Shown piece by piece: positions 20,642-31,912 of a stretch of 64,000 nt of DNA (positions within the stretch are counted from its first letter, which is position 1; each line of letters opens with the position of its first letter). The notes beneath the pieces are model-generated. The model ran no database searches, was not told the DNA's origin, and saw only the letters and a program-made list of their open reading frames with translations. Made by a program: the position numbers and the translations under genes. The stretch spans positions 1 through 64,000 of the forward strand of contig WGFM01000025.1 in the NCBI GenBank assembly GCA_015492245.1. The letters run 5' to 3'. The DNA comes from Deltaproteobacteria bacterium. GTDB lineage: Bacteria; Desulfobacterota; GWC2-55-46; DRQE01.

Positions 20642-21528
20642 ACCCTCAGGAATCTGCTTAAAGAGAGAAGGCTTCCCACCCCTCCGAGCACAAGGCCTGC
20701 TGCCACAAGCCCTCCAAAGAGGGCCACCGTGGAGAAGGGGTTCTCTATTATGAAGGCAAAGTGTCCAGGCACATAGAGTGATAGTATATACTGGCTTGCA
20801 AGCACTAAAAGCCCTGCAAGAATGCCTCCACACACACCCTGCACGGTTCCCTCTATAACGAAGGGGGTCTTTATGTACCAGTCATCCGCCCCCAGGTATT
20901 CCATTATCTCTATCTCCTCTTTCCTCGAATATATCGCAAGCTTTATGGTATTGGCTATTATAAAGAGGGTTGCCCCTGTAAGGAACGCCCCTATCACGAG
21001 TGCCCATACCTCCATGAACCTTACAAAGGATGCGAACCGCTGGACCCACTCTGTCCCGTACTGTATGTCCTCCACCCAGGGAAGCCTCTTTATCCTTGAG
21101 GCTACAATATCCATACCCTCTGGAGACAGGAGCTCCCTTTCCACCCTTACATCGAAGGAGGCAGGCAATACCTCTTTTCTTATCCCCTCGAGCACACCCT
21201 CCATGCCTTTGAGTTCTTTTCTCAGAAGCCCGAATGCCTCGTCTTTCGATACATACCTTACCTCTTTTATCCCTTCCATCTTCTCAAGCGTTCGGGCAAG
21301 CCTTTCTGCCTGCCTTGTTGCGTCATCCTTTATGTATATTACCATGTGTGTTCTGTCTGCCCATTGCCATATGACACTGTGAAGGTTCGTGAAGACCATG
21401 ACGAAAAATGCCAGTATGAAAAGGGAAAACCCCACGGTTATGGCAGAGAGTATGGCAAGCGATAGGTTCTCCCGCAGGTTCCTGAACCCATCTGCCAGTA
21501 TATAGAGGAGGCTGAATTTTCTCTTCAC
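20638..21528 (-). CDS. ftsX: Cell division protein FtsX
   Basis: FtsX topology; WVEDIQYGTEWVQRFASFVRFMEVWALVIGAFLTGATLFIIANTIKLAIYSRKEEIEIMEYLGA. Confidence 0.93.
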   Translation of the reverse strand: MKRKFSLLYILADGFRNLRENLSLAILSAITVGFSLFILAFFVMVFTNLHSVIWQWADRTHMVIYIKDDATRQAERLARTLEKMEGIKEVRYVSKDEAFGLLRKELKGMEGVLEGIRKEVLPASFDVRVERELLSPEGMDIVASRIKRLPWVEDIQYGTEWVQRFASFVRFMEVWALVIGAFLTGATLFIIANTIKLAIYSRKEEIEIMEYLGADDWYIKTPFVIEGTVQGVCGGILAGLLVLASQYILSLYVPGHFAFIIENPFSTVALFGGLVAAGLVLGGVGSLLSLSRFLRV

Positions 21529-22181
21529 TATGCAACAAGCCTCCCACCCTCTAACGCAATGGTTCTCTTGTTCATCCTCTTTATAAGGCTTCTGTCGTGG
21601 GTTGCCACCACAACGGTGGTTCCACGGGAGTTCACCTCCTTGAATATCTCCATCATCTCAAGGGCAAGGTCAGGGTCGAGGTTTCCTGTGGGCTCATCGG
21701 CAAGAAGTATTGCAGGCTCCTTCACTATGGCCCTTGCAACGGCCACACGCTGCTGCTCACCACCAGATAGAACCCTGGGACCGAAGTTTGCCCTGTGCTG
21801 CAGCTTCACATAAGAGAGTGCCTTCCACACCTTCTTCTTCACTTCCGCAGGACCCATGCCCATGACCTTTAAAGAAAGGGCTATGTTGTCAAACACCGTT
21901 CTGGTGTTTATGAGCTTGAAGTCCTGAAATATAAAGCCCATCCTTCTTCTTAGGGGAGGGACATCCCTGGGAGGGATCTTCAGGTAGTTCCTGCCATCTA
22001 TTATGATGCTTCCTCTGGAAGGTATGATGGAGCCGAATATTATCTTTAAAAGCGTGGTCTTTCCCGCACCACTCGGACCTGTAACAAAAACAAACTCACC
22101 CTTTTCTACCCTCAATGTAATGTCGGAAAGAGCGGTTACATTACCCTCGTAGGTCTTGAAAATATGGAAAAGCTGGATCAT
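21528..22181 (-). CDS. ftsE: Cell division ATP-binding protein FtsE
   Basis: MIQLFHIFKTYEGNVTALSDITLRVEKGEFVFVTGPSGAGKTTLLK; LSGGEQQRVAVARAIV; internal start preferred. Confidence 0.93.
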   Translation of the reverse strand: MIQLFHIFKTYEGNVTALSDITLRVEKGEFVFVTGPSGAGKTTLLKIIFGSIIPSRGSIIIDGRNYLKIPPRDVPPLRRRMGFIFQDFKLINTRTVFDNIALSLKVMGMGPAEVKKKVWKALSYVKLQHRANFGPRVLSGGEQQRVAVARAIVKEPAILLADEPTGNLDPDLALEMMEIFKEVNSRGTTVVVATHDRSLIKRMNKRTIALEGGRLVA

Positions 22182-22341
22182 CCTCTTAAAAACCACTAAA
22201 TATAAGGTATTATCCCAGCTTAAAGGGGCTGTGTCAAGCAATATAAGGTGGATTTCTGCAGAAAACCTCACAAAAGGCGCTGCATCAGGCCTGGCAATAA
22301 ATTATTGTAATCTAAGGGTAAAAGTGGTATTTTTATTATTC

Positions 22342-22370
22342 TTAACAGAAATCTACATCTATGGTAGAAT
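22342..22370 (+). promoter_or_regulatory. Sigma-70-like promoter upstream of lipA
   Basis: TTAACA (22342-22347), 17-bp spacer, TAGAAT (22365-22370). Confidence 0.55.
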
Positions 22371-22388
22371 AAAGGTTTACCGGAAGCC

Positions 22389-23234
22389 ATGGCAAGACTG
22401 CCCATTTATCTTAAAAAACCGCTGGGAAGACCCTCTGAACTGCACAGGGTAAAGTCCCTTCTGAGACAAAGGGGGCTTCATACGGTATGTGAGGAGGCAA
22501 GGTGTCCCAACATAGGCGAGTGTTTCGCAAGGCCCACGGCAACATTCATGATACTGGGCGGGGTGTGCACAAGAAGGTGTGGCTTCTGTAGTGTGGAAAA
22601 AGGCACAGCCCCACAGGCTGTGGACAGCAATGAGCCAGAAAACATAGCCATCACGGTAAAGGAGCTGGCCTTAAGGCATGTGGTCATAACATCTGTAACA
22701 AGGGATGACCTGCCGGACGGGGGTGCCCAGCAGTTCGTAAGAACCATAAGGGCCATAAGGAGGCATAACCCTGGGGTAACTGTAGAGGTTCTAACCCCTG
22801 ACTTTGGTGGAAATGTGGATGCCCTCGATATGGTGTTTTCCGAAAGGCCTGATGTGTTCAACCACAACCTTGAGACCGTAAGGAGGCTCTACCCTGTTGT
22901 AAGGCCAGAGGCAGATTACGAAAGGTCTCTCGGCGTGCTCCAGGAGGCCCGAAGGCAGGGGCTCTTCACAAAATCAGGCATAATGGTGGGCCTTGGTGAG
23001 GAGGTTGAAGAGGTAAGGGGGCTTATAAGGGAGGTCTCCGCCATAGGGTGCACGGCACTTACAATAGGGCAGTACCTGAGGCCCACAAGGAAAAACCTCG
23101 AGGTAAGAGAGTTCGTCTCTCAGGAGACCTTCAAAGAATACGAAGAATACGGGATGGCTCGGGGCATAAGCTTTGTATACAGTGGGCCATTTGCAAGAAG
23201 CTCCTACAACGCAGAGGAGGTCTATCGCAGCTGA
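22389..23234 (+). CDS. lipA: Lipoyl synthase
   Basis: [39 protein letters not shown]. Confidence 0.97.
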   Translation: MARLPIYLKKPLGRPSELHRVKSLLRQRGLHTVCEEARCPNIGECFARPTATFMILGGVCTRRCGFCSVEKGTAPQAVDSNEPENIAITVKELALRHVVITSVTRDDLPDGGAQQFVRTIRAIRRHNPGVTVEVLTPDFGGNVDALDMVFSERPDVFNHNLETVRRLYPVVRPEADYERSLGVLQEARRQGLFTKSGIMVGLGEEVEEVRGLIREVSAIGCTALTIGQYLRPTRKNLEVREFVSQETFKEYEEYGMARGISFVYSGPFARSSYNAEEVYRS

Positions 23235-24415
23235 TGGAGGATTTTCACAGGATAAAGAGGCTACCACCCTATGTGTTCAACATAGTTACAGAGCTCAGAA
23301 CACAGGCGAGAAGGCGTGGTGAGGACATAATAGACCTGGGTATGGGCAACCCCGACCAGCCCACACCTCCACACATTGTGGATAAACTGGCGGAGGCTGT
23401 AAAGAACCCCCGCAATCACAGGTATTCCCTGTCCAGGGGCATATACAAGCTGAGGCTTGCCATAGCAGACTGGTATGGCAGGCGCTACGATGTGGATGTA
23501 GACCCCGAGACAGAGGCAATCGCCACCATAGGCTCCAAGGAGGGACTTGCACACCTCGTGCTGGCAATGATAGGCCCGGGAGATGTGGTGCTGGTGCCGA
23601 ATCCCACATACCCCATACATGCCTACTCGGTCATAATAGCAGGTGGAGACATAAGGAGTATCCCCCTTGTGCCAGGGATAGATTTTTTCGAGGAACTCCA
23701 GAGGGCAACGAAGGAGGCATGGCCGAGGCCGAAGCTGCTTATACTGAACTTTCCACACAACCCCACCACAGAGGTGGTAGAGCTGTCTTTCTTTGAGAAG
23801 GTGGTGGACTTTGCAAAGGAACACGAGATGATGGTAATCCACGACCTTGCATATGCAGACATAGTCTTCGATGGCTACAGGGCACCAAGCCTTCTTCAGG
23901 CCCAGGGGGCAAAGGATGTGGGTGTGGAGTTTTTCAGCCTCTCAAAGAGCTACAACATGCCGGGCTGGAGGGTAGGGTTTGCAGTGGGCAACAGAAAGAT
24001 GATAGAGGCACTTATGAGGATAAAGAGCTACCTTGACTACGGTATGTTCCAGCCCGTCCAGATTGCGGCCATAATTGCGCTCAACGGGCCACAGGACTGC
24101 GTGGAAGGGGTACGCCAGACCTACAGAAGAAGGAGGGATGTGCTCATAGATAGCTTCGGTAAGGCAGGCTGGCAGATAGAGCGCCCGAAGGCAACCATGT
24201 TCGTGTGGGCAGGGATACCAGAGCCCCTGAGAGAAATGGGCTCCATTGAGTTCTCGAAGTTCCTCCTCAAAGAGGCAAAGGTTGCCGTATCTCCGGGTAT
24301 CGGCTTTGGTGAGTATGGAGACGAATATGTAAGGCTCGCACTGGTTGAGAACGAACAGCGTATAAGACAGGCAGCAAGGGGGATAAAGAAGGCCTTTGAA
24401 AAGGCATGCCTGTAA
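23234..24415 (+). CDS. Class I/II aminotransferase (AlaC-like)
   Basis: [44 protein letters not shown]-lysine motif; ATG overlaps the lipA stop. Confidence 0.9.
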   Translation: MEDFHRIKRLPPYVFNIVTELRTQARRRGEDIIDLGMGNPDQPTPPHIVDKLAEAVKNPRNHRYSLSRGIYKLRLAIADWYGRRYDVDVDPETEAIATIGSKEGLAHLVLAMIGPGDVVLVPNPTYPIHAYSVIIAGGDIRSIPLVPGIDFFEELQRATKEAWPRPKLLILNFPHNPTTEVVELSFFEKVVDFAKEHEMMVIHDLAYADIVFDGYRAPSLLQAQGAKDVGVEFFSLSKSYNMPGWRVGFAVGNRKMIEALMRIKSYLDYGMFQPVQIAAIIALNGPQDCVEGVRQTYRRRRDVLIDSFGKAGWQIERPKATMFVWAGIPEPLREMGSIEFSKFLLKEAKVAVSPGIGFGEYGDEYVRLALVENEQRIRQAARGIKKAFEKACL

Positions 24416-24442
24416 AAAAACATCGAGGAGAATAGAGAGGAG

Positions 24443-25762
24443 ATGGAAAGGATCGGGCTTGGGCTCATAGGTTTTGGCACGGTGGGCACCGGGGTGGTAA
24501 AGGTGCTCGAAGAGAACAGGGATGTTATAAAGGAGAGGCTCGGGGTGGAGCTGTCCATAAGGAGGATTGCCTGCAGGGACAGGACCAGAAAGAGGGCGGT
24601 GGAGGTAAATCCTGATGTTCTCACGACCAGTGCAGAGGAGGTTCTAAAAGACCCCGGGGTATCCATAGTGGTGGAGCTTGTGGGTGGCACAGAGAGGGCA
24701 AGGGAGTTTGTAATCGGTGCCATAGAAGAGGGCAAGCATGTGGTTACAGCAAACAAGGCCCTTTTGAGTGAATATGGCCGTGAGGTGTTTGGTCTTGCCA
24801 CAGAGAAGGGTGTGGATGTGGGGTTCGAGGCAAGTGTTGGTGGCGGCATACCGGTCATAAAGGCTCTAAAGGAAGGGCTCTGTGCAAACAGGATAGAGGG
24901 TATAACAGGTATAATAAACGGCACTGCAAACTACATACTCACCAGGATGACCGAGGAGGGTGGAAGGTTCGAGGATGTATTGAAGGATGCACAGAAGAAG
25001 GGCTATGCAGAGGCAGACCCGACCTATGATGTAGAGGGCATAGATACGGCACACAAGCTCGCAATACTTGCGAGTATGGCCTTTGGCACCTGGATAGAGC
25101 TCGATGATATATACACCGAGGGGATCGGCCGTATCACAGAGCTCGATGTGAAGCTTGCAGGTGAGCTTGGCTACAGGATAAAGCTTCTTGCCATAGCAAA
25201 GTGCGAGCGAGACGGGGTGGAGGCAAGGGTGCATCCCACCATGATACCCACAGGGCATCCCCTTTCAACTGTGCGAGGAGTCTACAATGCGGTGCATATA
25301 TACGGGAATGCCGTGGGCTCGGTTATGCTCTACGGGAGGGGTGCAGGCATGATGCCAACGGCGAGTGCCGTGGTCTCTGACATAATGGATATTGCAAGAA
25401 ACATTGCAAAGGGTGTTACGGCAAGGGTGCCTCCGCTGGGCTACATCCAGCAGAGCATGAAAGAGCTCAAGGTAAGGCCTGTGGACTACATAGAGGTGCC
25501 CTATTACCTGAGGTTCTCGGCAATAGATAGACCAGGGGTTCTTTCGCGAATATCAGGGGTATTTGGTGCACACAATATAAGCATAGCATCGGTCATACAG
25601 AAGGGTAGAGACATAGGGGGTGCCGTGCCACTCGTTATAACAACACACCATGCAAGGGAGAAGGAGTTGAGGACAGCCCTTCAGGAGATAGAAAAACTCG
25701 ATGTGGTAACGGCAGAACCACTGTATATCCGCATAGAGGAGTGTGGCGGTGAAGATGGATAG
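24443..25762 (+). CDS. hom: Homoserine dehydrogenase
   Basis: IGLGLIGFGTVGTGVVKVL; ITGIINGTANYILTRM; C-terminal ACT domain. Confidence 0.96.
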   Translation: MERIGLGLIGFGTVGTGVVKVLEENRDVIKERLGVELSIRRIACRDRTRKRAVEVNPDVLTTSAEEVLKDPGVSIVVELVGGTERAREFVIGAIEEGKHVVTANKALLSEYGREVFGLATEKGVDVGFEASVGGGIPVIKALKEGLCANRIEGITGIINGTANYILTRMTEEGGRFEDVLKDAQKKGYAEADPTYDVEGIDTAHKLAILASMAFGTWIELDDIYTEGIGRITELDVKLAGELGYRIKLLAIAKCERDGVEARVHPTMIPTGHPLSTVRGVYNAVHIYGNAVGSVMLYGRGAGMMPTASAVVSDIMDIARNIAKGVTARVPPLGYIQQSMKELKVRPVDYIEVPYYLRFSAIDRPGVLSRISGVFGAHNISIASVIQKGRDIGGAVPLVITTHHAREKELRTALQEIEKLDVVTAEPLYIRIEECGGEDG

Positions 25763-26819
25763 AAAGGGTCTATGGCTCGGTATTGTAAGAGAGTTCAGAG
25801 AGCATCTTCCACCGGTAAGGGAGGATGGAGTGGTTACCCTCCTTGAGGGTAACACCCCACTTGTAGAGGCAGAGAACCTCGCTGATGTTGTGGGCAGTAT
25901 AAGGCTTCTTTTCAAGTTCGAGGGGCTGAACCCCACGGGCTCTTTCAAGGACAGGGGTATGACCCTTGCGGTCTCCAAGGCGAAGGAAGAGGGTGCACAG
26001 GCTGTTATATGCGCCTCAACGGGCAACACCTCTGCATCTGCGGCAGCCTATGCCTCGAGGGCAGGGATCAAGGCGTATGTGCTCGTGCCGGAGGGCTCCA
26101 TAGCCCTGGGCAAGCTGCTGCAGGCGATAATGCACGGGGCCGTGGTGCTCGAGGTAAGGGGTAGCTTCGATGATGCGCTAAACATTGTAAAGGAGATTAC
26201 CAGCAACTACCCTGTAACCATGGTCAACTCCCTTAATCCCTACAGGCTCGAGGGGCAGAAGACGGCGGCCTTCGAGGTATGCGAGCACCTGGGCTATGCG
26301 CCCACATACCACTGCCTGCCAGTGGGCAATGCAGGAAACATTACCGCCTACTGGATGGGATATAAAGAATACAGAGAGAAAGGCTATGTATCGAGCCTTC
26401 CCCGTATGATGGGTTTTCAGGCAGAGGGGGCAGCCCCTATTGTGAGGGGCGAGGCTGTGGAAGAGCCAAAGACCGTTGCATCTGCCATAAGGATAGGTAA
26501 CCCTGCGAGCTGGAAGCCCGCCCTCAGGGTAAAGGAGGAAAGTGGCGGAAGGATAGAGATGGTATCGGACGAGGAGATACTCCATGCCTACAGGCTTGTG
26601 GCCAGTAGAGAGGGCATATTCTGCGAACCAGCTTCTGCAGCTTCTCTTGCAGGGCTTATAAAGATGAAAAAAGAGGGCCTCCTCAAGGATGGGGATACAG
26701 TGGTATGCACCCTTACAGGCCATGGGCTTAAAGACCCCGATACAGCAATGAGCATCTCGGTAAAGCCCAGAAAGGTTGATCCCAGTATGAAGGAAATAGT
26801 AGAGGCACTTGGTTTATGA
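25743..26819 (+). CDS. thrC: Threonine synthase
   Basis: GLNPTGSFKDRGMTLAVSKAKEEGAQAVICASTGNTSASAAAYA. Confidence 0.96.
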   Translation: MAVKMDRKGLWLGIVREFREHLPPVREDGVVTLLEGNTPLVEAENLADVVGSIRLLFKFEGLNPTGSFKDRGMTLAVSKAKEEGAQAVICASTGNTSASAAAYASRAGIKAYVLVPEGSIALGKLLQAIMHGAVVLEVRGSFDDALNIVKEITSNYPVTMVNSLNPYRLEGQKTAAFEVCEHLGYAPTYHCLPVGNAGNITAYWMGYKEYREKGYVSSLPRMMGFQAEGAAPIVRGEAVEEPKTVASAIRIGNPASWKPALRVKEESGGRIEMVSDEEILHAYRLVASREGIFCEPASAASLAGLIKMKKEGLLKDGDTVVCTLTGHGLKDPDTAMSISVKPRKVDPSMKEIVEALGL

Positions 26820-28021
26820 AGTACATAATACTCATAGGCGATGGCATGGCAGATGAGCCGCTCAAAGAGTGTGGTGGAAAGACTCCACTCGAGTATGCCG
26901 CCACACCCAATATGGATAGGATGGCAGGGACAGGCAGGTTCGGCCTTTTCAAGACCATACCGGATGGCTTCCCACCTGGTAGCGATGTGGCAGCCCTTAG
27001 TATATTCGGCTATCCACCCCAAAGATACTATACCGGCAGGGCCCCCCTTGAGGCCGCAAGCCTGGGGGTGAGGCTCGGTGAGGATGATGTGGCCTTCAGA
27101 TGCAACCTTGTAACCCTCAGGGAGGATGGAAAGACCCTCATGGAGGACTACAGCGCAGGCCATATATCCACAGAAGAGGCGGCAGGCATTATCGAGGCAC
27201 TTAACGAAAGGCTCTCCTCTCTTGGGGTTACATTCTATACAGGTAAGTCCTACAGGCACCTTATGGTGTGGCACAATGGGATGGATGGCATAGAGACCAC
27301 ACCACCACATGACATGATGGGCCAGCCCATAGAAGAGCATCTGCCAAGTGGCAATGGTGCCGAAAGGCTTCTGGAGATCATGGAGCTTTCAAGAGAGGTG
27401 CTGAAAGACCACCCGGTAAACATGGCCCGAAGAAAGGAAGGCAGGCCCACTGCAGACTCCATATGGCTCTGGGGTGGTGGCAGAAGCCCCTCGTTGCCCA
27501 CACTTGGTGAGCGGTTTGGCATGGAAGGGGCAGTTATATCGGCGGTAGACCTGGTAAATGGCATAGGGGTCCTTGCAGGCCTTGAGGTGATAAGGGTTCC
27601 AGGAGCCACCGGCTACATAGACACCAACTACGAGGGCAAGGCAGACAGTGCCCTTGAGGCACTCATGACAAAGGACTTCGTCTGTGTCCATGTGGAGGCC
27701 CCTGATGAGGCAGGCCATGAAGGAAGCCTTGCAAAGAAACTGCGGGCAATAGAAGACTTCGACAAAAGGGTAGTGGGAAGGATACTCGAAGGCCTTAAGG
27801 CCTTCGAGGCCGTAAGGGTGGCAGTGCTTGCAGACCATCCCACACCAGTGCGCCTCAGAACCCACACCCCGGACCCTGTGCCCTTTGCCATCTGCACAGG
27901 CACGCCCGAGGTGGGTAACAACAAGGTGGGCTTCTGTGAGAAGGATGCCCAAAAAAACGGGGTATTCATAGAGAGCCCGGAAGACTTCGTAGAGGAGTTT
28001 CTGGGAAGAAGAGCCACATAG
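26816..28021 (+). CDS. ApgM-type cofactor-independent phosphoglycerate mutase homolog; probable homoserine kinase analog by context
   Basis: KYIILIGDGMADEPLKECGGKTPLEYAATPNMD; ATGA overlap with thrC; no GHMP-type thrB in the cluster. Confidence 0.85.
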   Translation: MKYIILIGDGMADEPLKECGGKTPLEYAATPNMDRMAGTGRFGLFKTIPDGFPPGSDVAALSIFGYPPQRYYTGRAPLEAASLGVRLGEDDVAFRCNLVTLREDGKTLMEDYSAGHISTEEAAGIIEALNERLSSLGVTFYTGKSYRHLMVWHNGMDGIETTPPHDMMGQPIEEHLPSGNGAERLLEIMELSREVLKDHPVNMARRKEGRPTADSIWLWGGGRSPSLPTLGERFGMEGAVISAVDLVNGIGVLAGLEVIRVPGATGYIDTNYEGKADSALEALMTKDFVCVHVEAPDEAGHEGSLAKKLRAIEDFDKRVVGRILEGLKAFEAVRVAVLADHPTPVRLRTHTPDPVPFAICTGTPEVGNNKVGFCEKDAQKNGVFIESPEDFVEEFLGRRAT

Positions 28022-28023
28022 AG

Positions 28024-29508
28024 ATGATGAAACGGTTCACACCAGAGCTTAAGGAGTTCCTGAAACTTTCAGTGGGGTGTAACCTTGTGCCCATCTCTTA
28101 CGAGATGATTGCAGACACAGAGACCCCCGTGTCCTCCTTCATGAAGCTCGACAGCGGGGGAGAGGCATTCCTTCTTGAAAGTGTTGAGGCAGGTGAAAGG
28201 TGGGGTAGATACAGCTTCATAGGGGTTGAGCCGAAGGCCATAATAAGGGGTAAAAACGGCGCCGTGGAGATAGTAGAGGCAGAAGGTGTAAGGGTTGAAT
28301 ACCAGGACCCCTTCACAGTCATCCGTGACTACATGAAGAGGTTCAGACCCGCAGTGTTGGAGGATATGCCACGCTTCTTCGGTGGTGCCATAGGATACTT
28401 GAGCTACGACATGGTAAGATACATAGAAGAGTTGCCAGACCGAGCAGAAAAGGACATCGATATATACGACTTCTCCTTCATGATTACCGACACACTCGTC
28501 GTGTTCGACAATGTGGACCACACGGTAAAGATAATCTGCAACGCCTTCATAGAGGACAGCAAGGAGCCCGAAGAGGTCTACAGAGAGTCTGTTGAAAAGA
28601 TAAAGGGGATTGCAAGAAGGCTCAAAGAGGGCACCATCAGAGGGGAAGAGAAGAGGCGCCACCGGAAGATGGCGCCTGTGAGCTCGAACTTTGAAAAAGA
28701 TGACTTCATGGGGGCTGTTGAGAAGGTAAAAGAATACATAAGGGCAGGCGATGTTATACAGACGGTAATCTCCCAGCGCTTTGAGACAGACAGGAGAGCA
28801 CCCTCTTTCGAGATATACAGGGCATTGAGGATAACCAATCCATCTCCATATATGTTCTTTCTAAGGGCCTCTGGGCTGGAGCTTGCGGGCTCATCCCCGG
28901 AGATACTGGTAAGGGTTGAAGATGGCAGGGTTGTTGTAAGGCCCATTGCAGGCACAAGAAGAAGGGGCAGGGACGAAGAGGAAGACAGGATGCTCGAAGA
29001 AGAACTCCTCTCAGACCCGAAGGAGAGGGCAGAACATGTGATGCTTGTGGATCTGGGAAGAAACGATGTGGGCAGGGTCTCCAAGGCAGGCACAGTAAGG
29101 GTAAACGAGTTCATGGTGGTGGAGCGATATTCACAGGTCATGCACATAGTGTCCAATGTGGAGGGCCGTCTTAAGGAGGGGCTGGACTCGATAGAGGCCC
29201 TCAAGGCGTGCTTTCCTGCAGGAACCCTCACGGGAGCACCAAAGATAAGGGCAATGGAAATCATAGAGGAGATCGAGCCACACAAAAGGGGTGTCTACGG
29301 AGGGGCGGTTGGATACATAGGGTTTCAGGGCAATATGGATATGTGTATAACCATAAGAACGGTGCTCCTAAAGGATGACGCTGTCTATGTGCAGGCAGGG
29401 GCAGGTGTGGTGGCAGACTCGGTGCCAGAAAGGGAGTACGAAGAGACGGCAAACAAGGCAAAGGCAGTCTTAAGGGCAGTGGGGCTTGCCACAGAAGGGC
29501 TTGACTGA
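28024..29508 (+). CDS. trpE: Anthranilate synthase component I
   Basis: PVSSFMKLDSGGEAFLLESVEAGERWGRYSFIG; AGTLTGAPKIRAMEIIEEIEPHKRG. Confidence 0.97.
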   Translation: MMKRFTPELKEFLKLSVGCNLVPISYEMIADTETPVSSFMKLDSGGEAFLLESVEAGERWGRYSFIGVEPKAIIRGKNGAVEIVEAEGVRVEYQDPFTVIRDYMKRFRPAVLEDMPRFFGGAIGYLSYDMVRYIEELPDRAEKDIDIYDFSFMITDTLVVFDNVDHTVKIICNAFIEDSKEPEEVYRESVEKIKGIARRLKEGTIRGEEKRRHRKMAPVSSNFEKDDFMGAVEKVKEYIRAGDVIQTVISQRFETDRRAPSFEIYRALRITNPSPYMFFLRASGLELAGSSPEILVRVEDGRVVVRPIAGTRRRGRDEEEDRMLEEELLSDPKERAEHVMLVDLGRNDVGRVSKAGTVRVNEFMVVERYSQVMHIVSNVEGRLKEGLDSIEALKACFPAGTLTGAPKIRAMEIIEEIEPHKRGVYGGAVGYIGFQGNMDMCITIRTVLLKDDAVYVQAGAGVVADSVPEREYEETANKAKAVLRAVGLATEGLD

Positions 29509-29526
29509 AAGGGGTGAGGCAGCACA

Positions 29527-30090
29527 ATGATACTGATGATAGACAACTATGACTCCTTTACATACAACCTTGTGCAGTATCTACTCGAGATGGGCCAGGA
29601 TGTGGTGGTAAAGAGGAATGACGAGGTCTCTCTGGATGAGATAGAAAGGCTTGCCCCAGAGCGGATGGTAATCTCCCCGGGGCCCTGTGATCCAACCAAG
29701 GCAGGCATATCTGTTCCTGCAATAAAGGAGTTTGCAGGCAAGCTTCCCATACTCGGGGTGTGCCTGGGGCATCAGTCCATAGGCTATGCCTTCGGTGCAG
29801 AGATAGTGAGGGCAAAAAGACTCATGCACGGCAAGACCTCCATGATACACCACGATGGCAGGACCATATTCAGGGCTCTGCCAAACCCCTTCGAGGCAAC
29901 AAGGTATCACTCGCTCGTGATAAGAAGAGAGAGCCTTCCTGCCACCTTTGAGATAACCGCATGGACAGAGGATGATGAAATAATGGGTATAAGACACAGG
30001 GAGTTTGTGCTCGAAGGGGTGCAGTTCCACCCCGAGTCCATCCTTACAGAGGTGGGTAAGACTTTGCTTGAAAACTTCACAACCCTTTGA
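29527..30090 (+). CDS. trpG: Anthranilate synthase component II (glutamine amidotransferase)
   Basis: [33 protein letters not shown]. Confidence 0.97.
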   Translation: MILMIDNYDSFTYNLVQYLLEMGQDVVVKRNDEVSLDEIERLAPERMVISPGPCDPTKAGISVPAIKEFAGKLPILGVCLGHQSIGYAFGAEIVRAKRLMHGKTSMIHHDGRTIFRALPNPFEATRYHSLVIRRESLPATFEITAWTEDDEIMGIRHREFVLEGVQFHPESILTEVGKTLLENFTTL

Positions 30091-30102
30091 GAGGGAGGTT
30101 CG

Positions 30103-31119
30103 GTGATGAACATAAAAGAGGCCATCGGGAAGGTTGTACGGGGGGTTGACCTTACCGAAGAGGAGATGGTGCAGGTAATGGAGGAGATAACAGGAGGGCT
30201 TGCCACAGCCGCGCAGATAGGCGCCTTTCTCACGGCCCTGAGGATGAAGGGTGAAACTGTGGATGAGATAACAGGGGCTGCAAGGGTCATGCGCAGGAAG
30301 GCGACATGTATACGCACCCCCAGTGAGCACACCATAGATACCTGTGGCACCGGTGGGGACGAGGCCATGACATTCAACATATCCACCGCTGTGGCCTTCG
30401 TTGTGGCAGGCTGTGGTATAACAGTGGCAAAACATGGCAACAGGTCTGTCTCTTCAAGAAGCGGCAGTGCCGATGTGCTGAGGGCCCTCGGTGTGAATAT
30501 AGAGATAGAGGTGAACAGGGTCGAGGAGTGTCTTGAAGAGGTGGGCATAGGGTTTCTCTTTGCCCCGCTTCTCCATGGTGCCATGAAGTATGCAACGCCT
30601 GTAAGAAGGGAGATAGGGATAAGAACCGTGTTCAACCTCCTTGGCCCCCTTACAAACCCTGCTGGCACAAGGTATCAGCTCATGGGTGTATACGATGACA
30701 TCCTTACCGACATGCTCGCAAAGGTGCTCGCCCGCCTTGGCACAAAAAGGGCCATGGTTGTGCATGGAGAGGATGGGCTCGATGAGATAACGCTTACCAC
30801 CTCTACGAAGGTTACAGAGCTCAGGGATGGCTCCATAAGGACATACCACATAGAGCCGGAAGAGTTCGGTTTCAAGCGCTGCCTGCCAGAAGAGCTCAAG
30901 GGTGGGTCGCCCGAGGAGAATGCAGAGATAATACTGGACATACTTACAGGTAGAAAGGGGCCGAAACGGGATGTGGTATTACTCAATGCAGCTGCAGGTG
31001 TGGTGGTTGCCGGAAGGGCCGACTCACTTGAAGAGGCCATAGGGCTTGCAGAAGAGTCCATAGACAGCGGCAGGGCACTCGAGAAACTACAGGCACTGAG
31101 GGAGAAGACACGGCAGTAA
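30103..31119 (+). CDS. trpD: Anthranilate phosphoribosyltransferase
   Basis: DTCGTGGDEAMTFNISTAVAFVVAGCGITVAKHGNRSVSSRSGSADVLRALG. Confidence 0.97.
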   Translation: MMNIKEAIGKVVRGVDLTEEEMVQVMEEITGGLATAAQIGAFLTALRMKGETVDEITGAARVMRRKATCIRTPSEHTIDTCGTGGDEAMTFNISTAVAFVVAGCGITVAKHGNRSVSSRSGSADVLRALGVNIEIEVNRVEECLEEVGIGFLFAPLLHGAMKYATPVRREIGIRTVFNLLGPLTNPAGTRYQLMGVYDDILTDMLAKVLARLGTKRAMVVHGEDGLDEITLTTSTKVTELRDGSIRTYHIEPEEFGFKRCLPEELKGGSPEENAEIILDILTGRKGPKRDVVLLNAAAGVVVAGRADSLEEAIGLAEESIDSGRALEKLQALREKTRQ

Positions 31120-31129
31120 GGATAATGAG

Positions 31130-31912
31130 GTGGCAGGCGTGATACTCGAAGAGATAGTGGAAAAAAAGAGAGAGGAAGTCGATGCCCTTAAATCTCTTAA
31201 GCCCCTTGAAGAGCTTAAAAGAGAGGTGGAAAGGGGGCTTCCAGATACCAGGGACTTCAGTGCCCCCCTCAAGGAAGAGGGCATAAACATAATAGCCGAG
31301 ATAAAGAGGGCAAGCCCCTCACAGGGTATAATAAGGGAGGAATTCAACCCCACCGAGATAGCCCGCACCTACGAGCAGGCAGGGGCAAAGGCACTCTCTG
31401 TGCTCACAGAGAAGAACTACTTCCTCGGGGCACCAGAATATATAGGGGCAGTAAAGAGGGTGGTGGGGCTACCTGTGTTGAGGAAGGATTTCATAGTAGA
31501 CCGATACCAGCTCTATGAATCGAGGCTACTTGGGACAGACTGTGTGCTCCTCATAGTGAGGATACTCTCGCCCGAAGAGCTCAGAGCGTTCACAAGGCTT
31601 GCAAAGGGGCTGGGGATGGCCACCCTCGTTGAGGTGCACAACCGCAGAGAGCTTGAGGTGGCACTTGCAACCGATACGGATATGATAGGCATAAACAACA
31701 GAGACCTCGAAACATTCCATACGGATATGAACACAACCCTCGAGCTTGTAAAGGACATACCAGAGGAGATGGTGGTGGTGAGTGAGAGCGGTATACAGAA
31801 CAACGAGGACATAATGAGGCTTAAGGCCTGTGGGGTGGATGCCTTCCTTGTGGGCGAGGCCCTGATGAGGGAGAAGGATATAGAAAAAAAGTTCAGAGAA
31901 CTTGCAGGATGA
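31130..31912 (+). CDS. trpC: Indole-3-glycerol phosphate synthase
   Basis: IIAEIKRASPSQGIIREEFNPTEIARTYEQAGAKALSVLTE. Confidence 0.97.
   Translation: MAGVILEEIVEKKREEVDALKSLKPLEELKREVERGLPDTRDFSAPLKEEGINIIAEIKRASPSQGIIREEFNPTEIARTYEQAGAKALSVLTEKNYFLGAPEYIGAVKRVVGLPVLRKDFIVDRYQLYESRLLGTDCVLLIVRILSPEELRAFTRLAKGLGMATLVEVHNRRELEVALATDTDMIGINNRDLETFHTDMNTTLELVKDIPEEMVVVSESGIQNNEDIMRLKACGVDAFLVGEALMREKDIEKKFRELAG

Noticed and set aside
22253-22264. 12-bp palindrome TTTCTGCAGAAA between divergent ftsE and lipA
   Set aside because: Single short palindrome with no second copy seen; could be an operator but not supportable alone.
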